Source: Baffinella frigidus (taxonomy: Eukaryota; Cryptophyceae; Cryptomonadales; Baffinellaceae). From it: DNA of 11,026 nt. The position numbers were made by a program, and so were the translations under genes. Positions 1-6,340 of the stretch are shown here, piece by piece. The stretch is from assembly GCA_026770585.1 (NCBI GenBank), contig MU646583.1, forward strand, positions 59,902 to 70,927, in the 5' to 3' direction. The notes beneath the pieces were generated by a model, which saw only the letters and a program-made list of their open reading frames with translations, made no database searches and had not been told where the DNA came from. How positions within the stretch are numbered: the stretch's first letter is position 1; the number at the start of each line of letters is the position of its first letter.

Positions 1-56
1 CCCCTGGACCCCCCCCCCTGCATCTGTGCGTTCTCCTCTGTACCCGAGGGGGGTGG

Positions 57-315
57 GGTGATCCCGTGCGGGCAGCCTTGAGGTGTGAGGACCCTCTGAC
101 GGGCCCGCCGCGGCATTTCGTGTGAGAGAGGGAGGGAGGGGGAGAGAGAGGGAGGTAGAGAGCGGGGGAGAGAGAGAGTGGCGAGGTGGTGCAGTGAGTG
201 ACGGGGTGGTGGCGCACGGTGTGATCCCGTGCTAGCAGCCTTGAGGTATGAGGACCCTAGGACGGGCCCGCCGCGGCGTTTCGTGCAGTGAGTGACGAGG
301 TGGTTGCGCGCGGTT
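57..315. repeat. Interrupted tandem duplication
   Basis: A segment of about 65 bp (57-122, beginning GTGATCCCGTGC and ending CGGCATTTCGTG) recurs at 221-285 with a few substitutions. A second segment (191-220, GCAGTGAGTGACGGGGTGGT) recurs at 286-315. The order is A, GA-rich microsatellite, B, A', B', so a unit of about 95 bp was duplicated and the microsatellite expanded between copies. No protein-like frame is convincing here. Confidence 0.8.
123..182. repeat. GA/GGGA microsatellite
   Basis: Purine-only stretch made of GAGA and GGGA units, lying between the two A segments of the 57-315 duplication. Confidence 0.85.
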
Positions 316-380
316 GGCAGGTTCAACACCGGCACGCTCCTCGCGGAGGTTGGGGACCTCTGCGCGTCCATCCGGGCAGC

Positions 381-457
381 GGGCCCGCCCTCCTGAGCCT
401 CCTCTTTCGTCCATCAGGGGAGCTAGCCCGCCCCCCTGAGCCGCGAGTCCATCAGGC
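381..457. repeat. Degenerate tandem repeat, about 40 bp unit
   Basis: GGGCCCGCCCTCCTGAGCC...GTCCATCAGG (381-418) is followed by GCTAGCCCGCCCCCCTGAGCC...GTCCATCAGG (423-456). The second copy is about 4 bases shorter. Nothing further is recognised between 458 and 592. Confidence 0.6.
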
Positions 458-592
458 CATACGGCACGCCCCCCTACGCCTCCTGGCAGGAATGACATGA
501 GGATGGCGGGAATGTATCCGCAGGCAAGCGCTCTTGCTGCACGGGGAGGCCGCTGTCACTGCTGTCTGTGGGGGCCTTGGGATCGTGCGAGT

Positions 593-713
593 TACAGGGG
601 TACCTCGCTCATAAGAAACGCCCACCCCCATAGGACCACCATAGGGCCCTAGGCATAGGCCTACTGTAGGGTCCTAGGAGGGGTTGGTTTCTTATGAGCG
701 AGGTACCCCTGTA
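593..713. mobile_element. MITE A copy 1 (foldback element)
   Basis: A 121-bp element, counting the TA at both ends. Its terminal inverted repeats are about 26 bp and nearly perfect (TACAGGGGTACCTCGCTCAT... and the reverse complement at the right). The interior also folds (CCTAGGACC...GGGTCCTAGG). No transposase is encoded. Size, perfect ends and TA target duplication fit a non-autonomous Tc1/mariner-type MITE; the superfamily is inferred. It marks the left edge of the large inverted duplication. Short frames that cross its right end read MSEVPLY because of the repeat and are not genes. Confidence 0.9.
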
Positions 714-970
714 CGGACCGCGGCTGCAGAGGGGGGCGACATCCGGTTGCCAAGGGAGCTTGGTCTCCAGGGAGCTTGCCCTCCGGGTAAATATGTGTTT
801 GGATGTTCTTCGTCTTAATGTAAGGCCTTATTAAAGTGAAAGTAATAAAATGTGGATGAAAATGCGCGAGTGGCGTGGTTTCTCCCAGCGCATGAAGCAC
901 GTGGGTAATCACGTGATGGGAGGGGGGGGTTGAAGGCTCGCCGGCACGTCCGTGTCAGGCACGGTGCATG
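714..970 (-). repeat. Segment D, copy I (no gene recognised)
   Basis: About 257 bp matching 3852-4263 in reverse orientation, once the MITE B insertion is subtracted from the latter. Shared landmarks are the GTGCCGGCGAGCC motif near 940, an AT-rich part with TTTATTAC-like sequence, and AAATATGTGTTTGAATGTTCTTCG-like sequence near 788-811. No convincing reading frame is shared by the two copies, so this is treated as non-coding. Confidence 0.7.
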
Positions 971-1196
971 CTCACGCGCGTGCAAGCAGCGCTGACTCTG
1001 CGCGCAACGGTGCGTGGGAGGAGCGTTCACTCAGCGGGATGCAGAATAGCTGCGCGGCACCGAGGATCTTGTGATCGAGTCGCCCTACACTCCCGCATCC
1101 TCGGCAGCCAGCCCTGGGTTCCAGCTACTCGCGTACTCTCGTACCCGAGTGAGGGACGCAAGCGGCGAGCGTTGCGGGGGCAGCTAGGTGGAGAGC

Positions 1197-1891
1197 TTAG
1201 TGGGTGAAGACGCCCGAGCAGGAGTCGATGGTGAAGGTGGTGAGGTACGGGTTGAGGTACTGCCCGTCCGCATCCTGCACCAGTCAGTCATCAGAGAGAC
1301 AGTCAGACAGTCAGCCAGTCAATCAGTCAGTCAGCGGTGCAAAACGCCTCCCTCCTTCATACCCTAAACCCCATGCAAAACCCTAAGCGGATCAAGCGGT
1401 TGGGGGCGAGGAGGGGTTGGGCCAACCTTCTCCGCGGTGTCATCGCCACCGTTGTACTGGATGGGGGGGGGTTGGGGGGTTAAGATTGAATTGCAGAGGG
1501 CTTGGTTTTTCGCCGACGGTCCTGATGCAAAAGTTGAAGTTGCAAACGGTGCCGTCAGCTGACAGGTTTGGGCGCTTGCCAAACACCGGTGCCTGTTGGC
1601 TGGAGAGCAAGATGGGGTCTTACGTCGACGGTGAAGTTCCCCGTGTAAGAAGGGACCTTGGTAGAGGCGCAGTCGCCGAGCATAGAGAACTGGCGGAAGC
1701 GGCGGATATCCTGGAACCTGGACATCCCGCAATGGATAAGCCTCATCTCCCTCTCTGGGAATGCACCGGATTTGCCGCCAACACCAACAACCACACACCA
1801 ACAGCAACGGCGTGCAGTCGCACAGGTCAGATAGGTGGTTCGGTGCCGGGGATGTCGGAGGATAAGAGGGAGAAGAGGGCGGAACGGACAT
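1197..1891 (-). pseudogene. Family X gene, copy I (unrecognised, probably decayed)
   Basis: I do not recognise the product. Coding pieces on the minus strand, in gene order, are: an ATG at 1891 that is also present in copy II; an exon at about 1725-1624 encoding SRFQDIRR...QFSMLGDC and ending NFTVD just before GTAAGA; a piece near 1545-1515 reading VCNF....RTV; a 10-codon exon YNGGDDTAEK (1456-1427) between a pyrimidine-rich CAG and GTTGGC; and a last exon 1274-1197, DADGQYLNPYLTTFTIDSC...THstop, after TGCAG. Against copy II, the differences in the NFTVD codons (TTC/TTT, ACC/ACT, GTC/GTA, GAC/GAT) are all third-position and silent, so this frame was once under selection. The donor corresponding to GTAAGC in copy II is changed here and the early part shifts frame, which suggests loss of function. 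The last exon lacks the intron present in copy II. Confidence 0.5.
1280..1340. repeat. CAGT tetranucleotide repeat in family X intron, copy I
   Basis: Imperfect (CAGT)n lying inside the presumed last intron of family X copy I. The same array, reversed and about twice as long, lies in the matching intron of copy II (2822-2937). Confidence 0.85.
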
Positions 1892-2081
1892 TCTTGCGAT
1901 CGATTTAGGATTTTTAAAAGTGCGTTGTAAAGCCAAGAGTCTTGTCCGCTGGAAACGTGCAATCAGTCGTATATGTGAGGTGAATATATGGCTCTGCCAG
2001 GTTCGTATACTTGATAATATACGACTCTTGGGGCCTACCGCGAATCCATAGAAAAATAACCCTTGGCGAATCCTTTCAAAA
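1892..2081. promoter_or_regulatory. Shared intergenic region between divergent family X copies
   Basis: 190 bp between the outward-facing ATG codons at 1891 (minus) and 2082 (plus). It is AT-rich compared with its surroundings and is the centre of the inverted duplication. Inverted pairs CCAAGAGTC (1933-1941)/GACTCTTGG (2023-2031) and AGTCGTATAT (1965-1974)/ATATACGACT (2017-2026) remain around a unique core. GAATATATGG near 1982 is TATA-like. A bidirectional promoter is inferred from position only. Confidence 0.4.
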
Positions 2082-3279
2082 ATGTCTGCCCGCCCCTTCC
2101 CTTCTTGTTGTTTGTGCCGTGTGCACCGAAGCACCTATATGACTGCACGCCGTCGCTGCTGTTGAACGAGCAGCTCTTCAACCTTGTGCGCGCCACTCTC
2201 AGGGAGAGCACTTCCAGGGAGGAAGGTGATTCTTACCCATGATGTGTTTGCGGTTGGCCAGGTTCCAGGATGTCCAGACATACCGGGCCTTCCGACGCCA
2301 GTTCTCTATGCTCGGCGACTGCTCGTCGGGTTCCTACGCGGGCTCATTTACTGTAGATGTACGCCCCCCAGGCCCGCCCATGCCTGTCTCATCTCTGCCG
2401 CCAAGAGGCACCTGTGTTTTGGACAAACGCCTCAACTGGTCAGCGGCGAGCGTCTCCAGCAGTGGTGCAGGCACGGGGGGCGCATCTTCTCAGATCACGC
2501 GTTCCCTCGGCAGCGCGTGCATCACCCCAATTTCGCCTCGCCAAATTGCCCAGCGCCAGCTTCGTCTGCAACTTTCAACTGAATTTGCGGACCGTCCAGA
2601 TATCGAAAACAAAGTAAGCCCTCACCGCAATTCAATCTGACCCCCCCCCCCACCCCACGCCAGTACAACGCTGGCGATGACGCCGCGGAGAAGGTTGGCC
2701 CAAACCCTCCTCGCCCCCACCCGCTTGATCAGCCTACCCACTATCCACCACGCGCCCTACGGGGTTGAAAGCATGGGGTTTAGGGTATCCCACCACCCCG
2801 GAGGAGGGAGGCGTTTTGCACCGCTGACTGACTGATTGACTGACTCACTTACTGATTGGCTGACTTACTCACTGACTGTCTGACTGTCGGACGGTCGGAC
2901 TGCCTGGCCGTCGGACTTACTGACTGAGTGACTGACATCCTGGCCTTTTCAGGACTCGGATGGCCAGTACGTGAACCCGTACCTCGGTAAACCCCCTCCT
3001 GCCCACCAGCGCACCTCGCACCCTGCCTCTGTCCAGCAACAGTTGCTCATCGACCGCACGACTCATCCGCCTTCCCAACGTCGCCTGAGTGCCCTCTCAC
3101 GGGGAAATTCCAGGACACCCACGTGCGCTTCCCGTGCGGGCAATGTTTGCCTGGTCCGCACGGAGGTTGGTCGGATTTTGTGACGTCGTGTGGCTCTGGC
3201 GGGATTCTGACGGTGGCGTGTACCTCTTGGTGCAGACACCTTTACCGTCGACTCCTGCATGGGCGTCCGCTCCCGCTGA
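2082..3279 (+). CDS. Family X gene, copy II (unrecognised, spliced)
   Basis: Plus-strand counterpart of the gene at 1197-1891; function unknown. Readable pieces: an ATG at 2082 conserved with copy I; about 2132-2225, reading HLYDCTPSLLLNEQLF..., before GTGATT; 2262-2358, FQDVQTYRAFRRQFSMLGDC...SFTVD, before GTACGC; 2561-2613, FVCNF...LRTV, before GTAAGC; 2664-2693, YNAGDDAAEK, between a C-rich CAG and GTTGGC; 2953-2986, DSDGQYVNPYL, after TTTTCAG; and 3236-3279, TFTVDSCMGVRSRstop, after GTGCAG. The last two join in phase as ...YLDTFTVDSC.... The last exon and the SFTVD region differ from copy I mainly at silent positions. The early exons do not join in phase in my model, so either boundaries are wrong or this copy is also damaged. 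Two cysteines (in LGDC and DSC) are shared by both copies. No signal peptide or membrane segment is evident. Confidence 0.45.
2822..2937. repeat. GACT tetranucleotide repeat in family X intron, copy II
   Basis: Long imperfect array of GACT/GATT/GGCT units in the presumed intron 2694-2952. It corresponds to the shorter reverse array at 1280-1340, so it was present before the inversion and has since changed length. Confidence 0.85.
2987..3235 (+). other. Copy-specific intron (absent from copy I)
   Basis: 249 bp beginning GTAAAC and ending GGTGCAG, interrupting family X copy II one base after the CTC codon (phase 1). In copy I the equivalent codons CTC ACC ACC TTC (near 1241) run on without a break. 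The sequence GTACCTC stands just before the donor (2979-2985) and again near the 3' end (3219-3225). The last 35 bases, GATTCTGACGG..GTGTACCTC, resemble the preceding exon (DSDG...YL), suggesting origin by local tandem duplication. Loss from copy I is the alternative. Confidence 0.6.
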
Positions 3280-3350
3280 GCTCTCCACCGAACGCTGCCT
3301 CCTCAACGCTCGCCGCTGGCGTCCCTCACCCGGGTACGAGATTACGCGAG

Positions 3351-3471
3351 TACAGGGGTACCTCGCCCATAAGAAACGCCCGCCCCCCTAGGACCACCAT
3401 AGGACCCTAGGCATGGTCCTACTGTAGGGTCCTAGGGGGAGGCTGTTTCTTATGAGCGAAGTACCCCTGTA
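3351..3471. mobile_element. MITE A copy 2, with preserved empty site
   Basis: A 121-bp element with the same ends and internal foldback as 593-713. Its left flank GAGATTACGCGAG and right flank GCTGGGCTCAGG continue into each other at 1126-1127 of arm I (reverse complement GCGAGTAGCTGG), where only one TA exists. This is direct evidence for insertion at TA with TA duplication after the arms formed. Confidence 0.95.
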
Positions 3472-3509
3472 GCTGGGCTCAGGGGCTAGCCGCAGAGCAC
3501 GCAGGAGTG

Positions 3510-3652
3510 TACATCTGAACATCTGAACACTGATCAGTTTATTCCCTCGGGGCACCCCCGCATTAGTTGACTAATTCTAATGTTTACATAAATGACTTAC
3601 GTTCTCGCTCGAGGCGGGCCCATCCCGAGACGGTCCTCACAGTACAGCTGTA
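3510..3652. mobile_element. TA-flanked insertion of unknown family
   Basis: Arm I reads GAGTGTAGGGCGAC (reverse strand near 1076-1087). Arm II has GAGTGTA at 3505-3511, then about 139 unmatched bases, then TAGGGCGAC at 3651. The flanking TA duplicates match an insertion event. Its ends CATCTGAACA and the reversed CAGCTGTACT are only weakly similar. No reading frame was found. Family not identified. Confidence 0.65.
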
Positions 3653-3667
3653 GGGCGACGCGAGCAG

Positions 3668-3724
3668 TACAGGGGCATCTCCCTCATAGGAAACGCCCAC
3701 CCCCCTAGGACCACCTTAGGGCCC
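3668..3724. mobile_element. MITE A left half (disrupted outer copy)
   Basis: Left half of a MITE A copy, from TACAGGGGCATC to GGGCCC, ending exactly where the next full copy begins. Its right half is missing, along with about 100 bp of arm sequence matching 970-1070, consistent with a deletion after nested insertion. Confidence 0.8.
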
Positions 3725-3851
3725 TACAGGGCTACCTCACTCATAAGAAAACGCCACCCCGCCTAGGACCGCCATAGGGCCCTAGGCATAGGCCTACTGT
3801 AGGGTCCCTAGCTAGGAGGAGGCGCTTTCTTATGAGCGAGGTATCCCTGTA
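3725..3851. mobile_element. MITE A copy 3 (full length, nested)
   Basis: A 127-bp full element in the same orientation as the half element on its left, inserted at the TA inside GGGCCC-TA-GG. It shows scattered substitutions and a small duplication (CCCTAGCTAGG) in the right arm. Confidence 0.85.
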
Positions 3852-4263
3852 TCAACATGAACTGTGCCTGGCAATGAGGTGCCGGCGAGCCTTCACCCCC
3901 CCCCGCTTCCCCTCACGTGCTGCCCCGCGTGCTTCACGCGCAGATAAAAATCACAAAACTCACACAACTAGAGTGTCTGCAACCAAACTTTATTACCTTC
4001 ACTTAACCACCCAGCGGACTTCGAGGTTTTTTTGAATAACCCCTTCGTGAATAATCCATAGGCCGTACGGTAGCTGCCGCAGGGACATAGGGGGGTTCCT
4101 AGGGATTAAGGTAACGGAAAGTCGGGCTGAATCTGCCCGCAAATCCCCTCGAAGCCCGCTGTGTGGATACGGCCTGACATGTACATGAAACGAAGAACAT
4201 TCAAACACATATTTAACCAGAGGCCAAGCAGCCTTGCACCGCATGCCGCCCCACTCTGCGGAC
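3852..4263 (+). repeat. Segment D, copy II
   Basis: Inverted counterpart of 714-970, split by MITE B at 4007-4166. Removing that insertion leaves about 252 bp, close to the 257 bp of copy I. Not evidently coding. Confidence 0.7.
4007..4166. mobile_element. MITE B copy 1
   Basis: A 160-bp element with terminal inverted repeats of about 20 bp: CCACCCAGCGGACTTCGAGG and, reversed from the right end, CCACACAGCGGGCTTCGAGG. Absent from the matching position of segment D copy I (near 828-835, TTATTAAAG). The target duplication is in a TTAA/ATA context but its exact length is not clear. Related copies at 5490-5653 and 6616-6725 share the internal GGGACATAG.GGGGTTCCTAGG or its equivalent. Conceptual frames across it are repeat-derived, not genes. 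Confidence 0.85.
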
Positions 4264-4504
4264 TACAGGGGTACCTCGCTCATAAGAAACTGTCCACCCC
4301 CCTAGAACCACCATACGGCCCTACAGGGGTACCTCGCTCATAAGAAACCGCCCCCCCTAGGACCCTACAGTAGGACCATGCCTAGGATCATATGGTGGTC
4401 CTAGAGGTGGGGGCGGTTTCTTATGAGCGAGGTACCCCTGTAGGCATAGGCCTACTGTAGGGTCCTACGGGGTGGCGCTTTCTGATGAGCGAGGTACCCC
4501 TGTA
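4264..4504. mobile_element. MITE A copy 4, split by a nested copy
   Basis: The outer element consists of 4264-4321 and 4443-4504; joined through one TA these would give about 122 bp. It is interrupted at the central GGCCC-TA-GGCATAGG by the element at 4322-4442. It sits at the right edge of the large inverted duplication, opposite 593-713, but in the same orientation as that copy rather than inverted. Confidence 0.9.
4322..4442. mobile_element. MITE A copy 5 (inner, inverted, exact 121 bp)
   Basis: Complete 121-bp element in the opposite orientation to its host copy, with TA duplicated on both sides. Its length is identical to copies 1 and 2. Confidence 0.92.
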
Positions 4505-4612
4505 CTCCTGCATGTTCATGCAGGTACCTAGGGCGGTCCTGTGGGGGGTGCGGGGTCGGTGCGTGCAACGCACGCAGGTGTCAAGTGATAGCCGTTTGCA
4601 TTCAGGAAGAGG

Positions 4613-4642
4613 CTCGAGAGACGCGGGGGCCCGCGTCTCGAG
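4613..4642. repeat. Short GC-rich hairpin
   Basis: CTCGAGAGACGCGGG pairs with CCCGCGTCTCGAG (13-bp stem with a 2-base bulge and a tiny loop), immediately before the CT/CA microsatellite. Role unknown. Confidence 0.7.
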
Positions 4643-4649
4643 GCCGCTC

Positions 4650-4810
4650 TCTCACACACACTCGCTCGCTCGCTCGCTCGCTCTCTCTCTCTCTCTCTCA
4701 CACACACTTTCTCTCTGGCACTCAGCGGCGGTGACTCGGCTCTCTCTCACGCGGCGCTCGCTCCCACACTCGGCTTCTCTGTCACTCACTCGCTCTCTCA
4801 CTCATCTCTC
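4650..4810. repeat. CT/CA/CTCG microsatellite tract
   Basis: Pyrimidine-rich low-complexity sequence with CACACA, (CTCG)n and (CT)n runs, decaying rightward. The long plus-strand frame through it is low complexity and is not taken as a gene. Confidence 0.85.
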
Positions 4811-4828
4811 GCCCTTGCTCTGTGGAAC

Positions 4829-4936
4829 TCAGCCGCCGAAGTTGAAGTCGAAGCTCTTCTGCTCCTTCTGGTCCAAGTCCTGGAACTTGGTTCCCAACTC
4901 CTCGTCCAAGACCTGTTTCAGGGTTTCGAGTTGCGG
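4829..4936 (-). pseudogene. C-terminal exon fragment cut off by telomeric repeats
   Basis: The minus strand reads PQLETLKQVLDEELGTKFQD, then LDQKEQKSFDFNFGG and a TGA stop (4831-4829): 35 codons. It is charged, heptad-like and strongly protein-like. The frame meets the TTTAGGG tract at 4937 without a visible splice acceptor, so the upstream part of the gene is gone and telomeric DNA takes its place. The family is not recognised; the GG C-terminus and acidic/basic pattern suggest a soluble helical tail. Composition is unlike the flanking microsatellite. Confidence 0.6.
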
Positions 4937-5097
4937 GTTTAGGGTTTAGGGTTTAGGGTTTAGGGTTTAGGGTTTAGGGTTTAGGGTTTAGGGTTCATGG
5001 TTTAGGGTTTAGGGTTTAGGGTTTAGTTTTAGGTTTTGGGGTTGAGAGTTGAGCGTTCAGGGTTTAGGGGTTAGGGGTCAGAGTTTAGGGTTTAGGG
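4937..5097 (+). repeat. Interior telomeric tract 1 (TTTAGGG)n
   Basis: About 55 bp of near-perfect TTTAGGG units, one TTCATGG variant, then more units decaying into TTTGGGG, GTTGAGA and TCAGGG variants up to 5097. The G-rich strand runs left to right. It directly abuts the truncated exon at 4829-4936. Confidence 0.95.
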
Positions 5098-5124
5098 CGC
5101 CCCCGCGTCGTTCACCACCCTTCC

Positions 5125-5235
5125 GAAACCTCCTTCTTTCTCTCCCAACGCTAGTCCATACCCACCCCCTCAACTACCCAAAACTCTCTTCTTCCTGTAC
5201 CAACCCTAGTCCATCACCACACCTCCACTACCCAG
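5125..5235. repeat. Two-copy tandem repeat, about 55 bp unit
   Basis: AAACCTCCTTCTTTCTC...CTAGTCCATACCC...AACTACCC (from about 5125) is followed by AAAACTCTCTTCTTCCT...CTAGTCCATCACC...CACTACCC. Pyrimidine-rich. No gene recognised in 5098-5328. Confidence 0.65.
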
Positions 5236-5328
5236 AAATCAACGAGTGTTGGTATTCCCGTCCTTGCCTCTGCACCACCTGGAGTCTGCGCACCAATCGA
5301 AGAGCGCGGGGAATCGCGAGGCCTCTGG

Positions 5329-5458
5329 TGAGGGTGGACACCCTAATTCCGGCGTCAACATAATCCCGGCGTTCCGTATGGTGCCATGGCAGGCAATACA
5401 GTAGGGTGCTAGGGAACGCCGGAGTTAGGCTGACGCCGGAATTATGGTGTCCACCTGT
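5329..5458. mobile_element. MITE C (foldback element)
   Basis: Inverted repeats GGTGGACACCCTAATTCCGG... (from 5333) and, reversed from 5455, GGTGGACACCATAATTCCGG..., with a second inner pair around CCCGGCGTTCC/GGAACGCCGG. The right outer end reads TACAGGTGGACACC on the reverse strand, echoing the TACAGGGGTACC end of MITE A, so it may be a distant relative with the left TA mutated. One copy only in this window. No transposase. Confidence 0.75.
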
Positions 5459-5489
5459 ACGGCGGCCGCGGGTGGAGAGGGCACGCACA

Positions 5490-5653
5490 CCACACAGCGG
5501 GCTACCGAGCGATTTTCTGCCCGAATTTAGGCGACTTTCCGTTACCCTATCCGTAGGACCCCCCCTATTTCATAACAGTATTGCCTACCATAGGGTCGAT
5601 GGATTATCCAATTCCGGGTTCTTCAAGAAATCGCTTTGCAGTCCGCTGCGTGG
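5490..5653. mobile_element. MITE B copy 2 (diverged)
   Basis: A 164-bp element with ends CCACACAGCGGGCTACCGAG and, reversed, CCACGCAGCGGACTGCAA. The internal TTTCCGTTACCCTATCC matches copy 1 in the opposite orientation. Confidence 0.7.
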
Positions 5654-5936
5654 CACGGACCTGAGTGGGTCGCTTGAAGTCGGTAGGGGACGCGAGTTCC
5701 GGGTCCGGATAGATCAACTTGAAGGACCTGCGTGCCAACCGCGTCAGAAACAGCCAGGAGTGAATCGACCCACCACTCACAGCCACCGTTGCCCCCCCCC
5801 CCCCCGGATTTCCGGGGGAAATGCGCTGACTTGTGGCGTGTTTCCTAGCTCTGTTCGAGGAACCCGTGAATGCTAGCTCTGTCCGAGTAAATCTGGGCGC
5901 GTCATGATTTGTTTTAAAGCAGGGGCTCCAGTACAA
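5654..5936 (-). pseudogene. Family Y exon fragment, copy 2 (broken)
   Basis: The minus strand reads DLYWSPCFK at the upstream end and AFPPEI near 5825. These match DVYWN and AFPPDI in the fragment at 7240-7493, with an extra stretch between the motifs that contains a CTAGCTCTG direct repeat. The frame then meets 14 consecutive G (5792-5805 on the plus strand as C), after which it shifts; beyond it GPGTRVPYRL resembles APRGTRISLW of the other copy. An alternative frame, SFKLIYPDPELASPTDFKRP, is also open, so the true frame is uncertain. The product is unknown. MITE B copy 2 adjoins it at the 3' side. Confidence 0.3.
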
Positions 5937-5939
5937 ATC

Positions 5940-5967
5940 AAATACATTTTGACGTCTAAATGTATTT
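5940..5967. repeat. AT-rich hairpin
   Basis: AAATACATTT (5940-5949) and AAATGTATTT (5958-5967) are perfect inverted repeats of 10 bp around TGACGTCT. Role unknown. Confidence 0.7.
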
Positions 5968-5970
5968 TGT

Positions 5971-6340
5971 AAACCCTAAACTCAGCTCCGGGCTTGCGAA
6001 TAATAAAGAAGAGAAGCAGAAGGTTAGGAGGGGATTCAGACTTGACAACAGCGCTGAATGCGTAACCCGGTGGGCAGGCGGCGAAGTTAGTAGCGGCTTA
6101 AACCCTAAACCCAAATTTCTAAACCCTAAACTCAGCTCCAGGCTTGCGAGTATAACAGACGAACACGCAGACGGTTGGGGGGGGTTGGACTTGACAACGC
6201 GGAACGTGTAACGAGGTGGGCAAGCGGCGCAGTCAGTGGGGGCCACTTTGTTTGCATCCTTAGGCGCCCTCGCATCCTTAGACACCCTTCAAGCCTAGAT
6301 ACCCACACTGTGGGAAGGGTCGGACTTGACAACGGCGCGG
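5971..6340. repeat. Tandem repeat of about 150 bp carrying an exon fragment
   Basis: Unit 1 starts at 5971 and unit 2 at 6121, both with AAACCCTAAACTCAGCTCC, exactly 150 bp apart. GGACTTGACAAC-type motifs fall at 6038, 6187 and 6322, so a third partial unit runs into 6295-6378. On the minus strand each holds a short version of FRAVVKSDP: copy 1 FSAVVKSES, copy 2 FRVVKSNPP, copy 3 the fullest. Units 1 and 2 end in a telomere-like stub (GAGTTTAGGGTTTA on the minus strand). So an exon fragment and telomeric bases were amplified together. Confidence 0.7.

Larger units (their letters stand above)
593..1941. repeat. Large inverted duplication, arm I
   Basis: Reads as the reverse complement of arm II (2023-4504) in separate matching blocks: 714-970 with 3852-4263; 1072-1127 with parts of 3472-3667; 1128-1196 with 3280-3350; 1197-1500 with 2600-3279; 1555-1891 with 2082-2400; and the CCAAGAGTC/GACTCTTGG pair at 1933-1941 and 2023-2031. 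Arm I is shorter because it lacks most insertions present in arm II, so it approximates the ancestral state. About 100 bp at 970-1070 has no partner in arm II. Confidence 0.8.
2023..4504. repeat. Large inverted duplication, arm II
   Basis: Inverted counterpart of 593-1941. It is about 1.1 kb longer because it contains the 249-bp intron at 2987-3235, an expanded tetranucleotide array, the TA-flanked insertions at 3351-3471 and 3510-3652, the MITE A complex at 3668-3851, MITE B at 4007-4166, and a nested MITE A at its right end (4264-4504). It has lost about 100 bp corresponding to 970-1070. Confidence 0.8.

Noticed and set aside
1364-2134. A 256-codon minus-strand frame over family X copy I
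   Set aside because: Only parts coincide with conserved exon pieces; it reads through a presumed intron and through the promoter region, and silent-site comparison with copy II supports another frame for the SMLGDC-FTVD part.
3832-4035. Frame beginning MSEVSLYQ, and similar MSEVPLY frames at other sites
   Set aside because: The shared start is the translated right end of MITE A, not a conserved protein N-terminus.
3999-4244. Minus-strand frame with PRNPPMSLRQLPYG, echoed at 6516-6849
   Set aside because: The similarity is explained by MITE B nucleotide sequence present in both places.
4485-4949. A 154-codon plus-strand frame
   Set aside because: It crosses a MITE A end, the CT/CA microsatellite and the antisense of the 4829-4936 exon; composition is low-complexity Ser/Leu/Thr.
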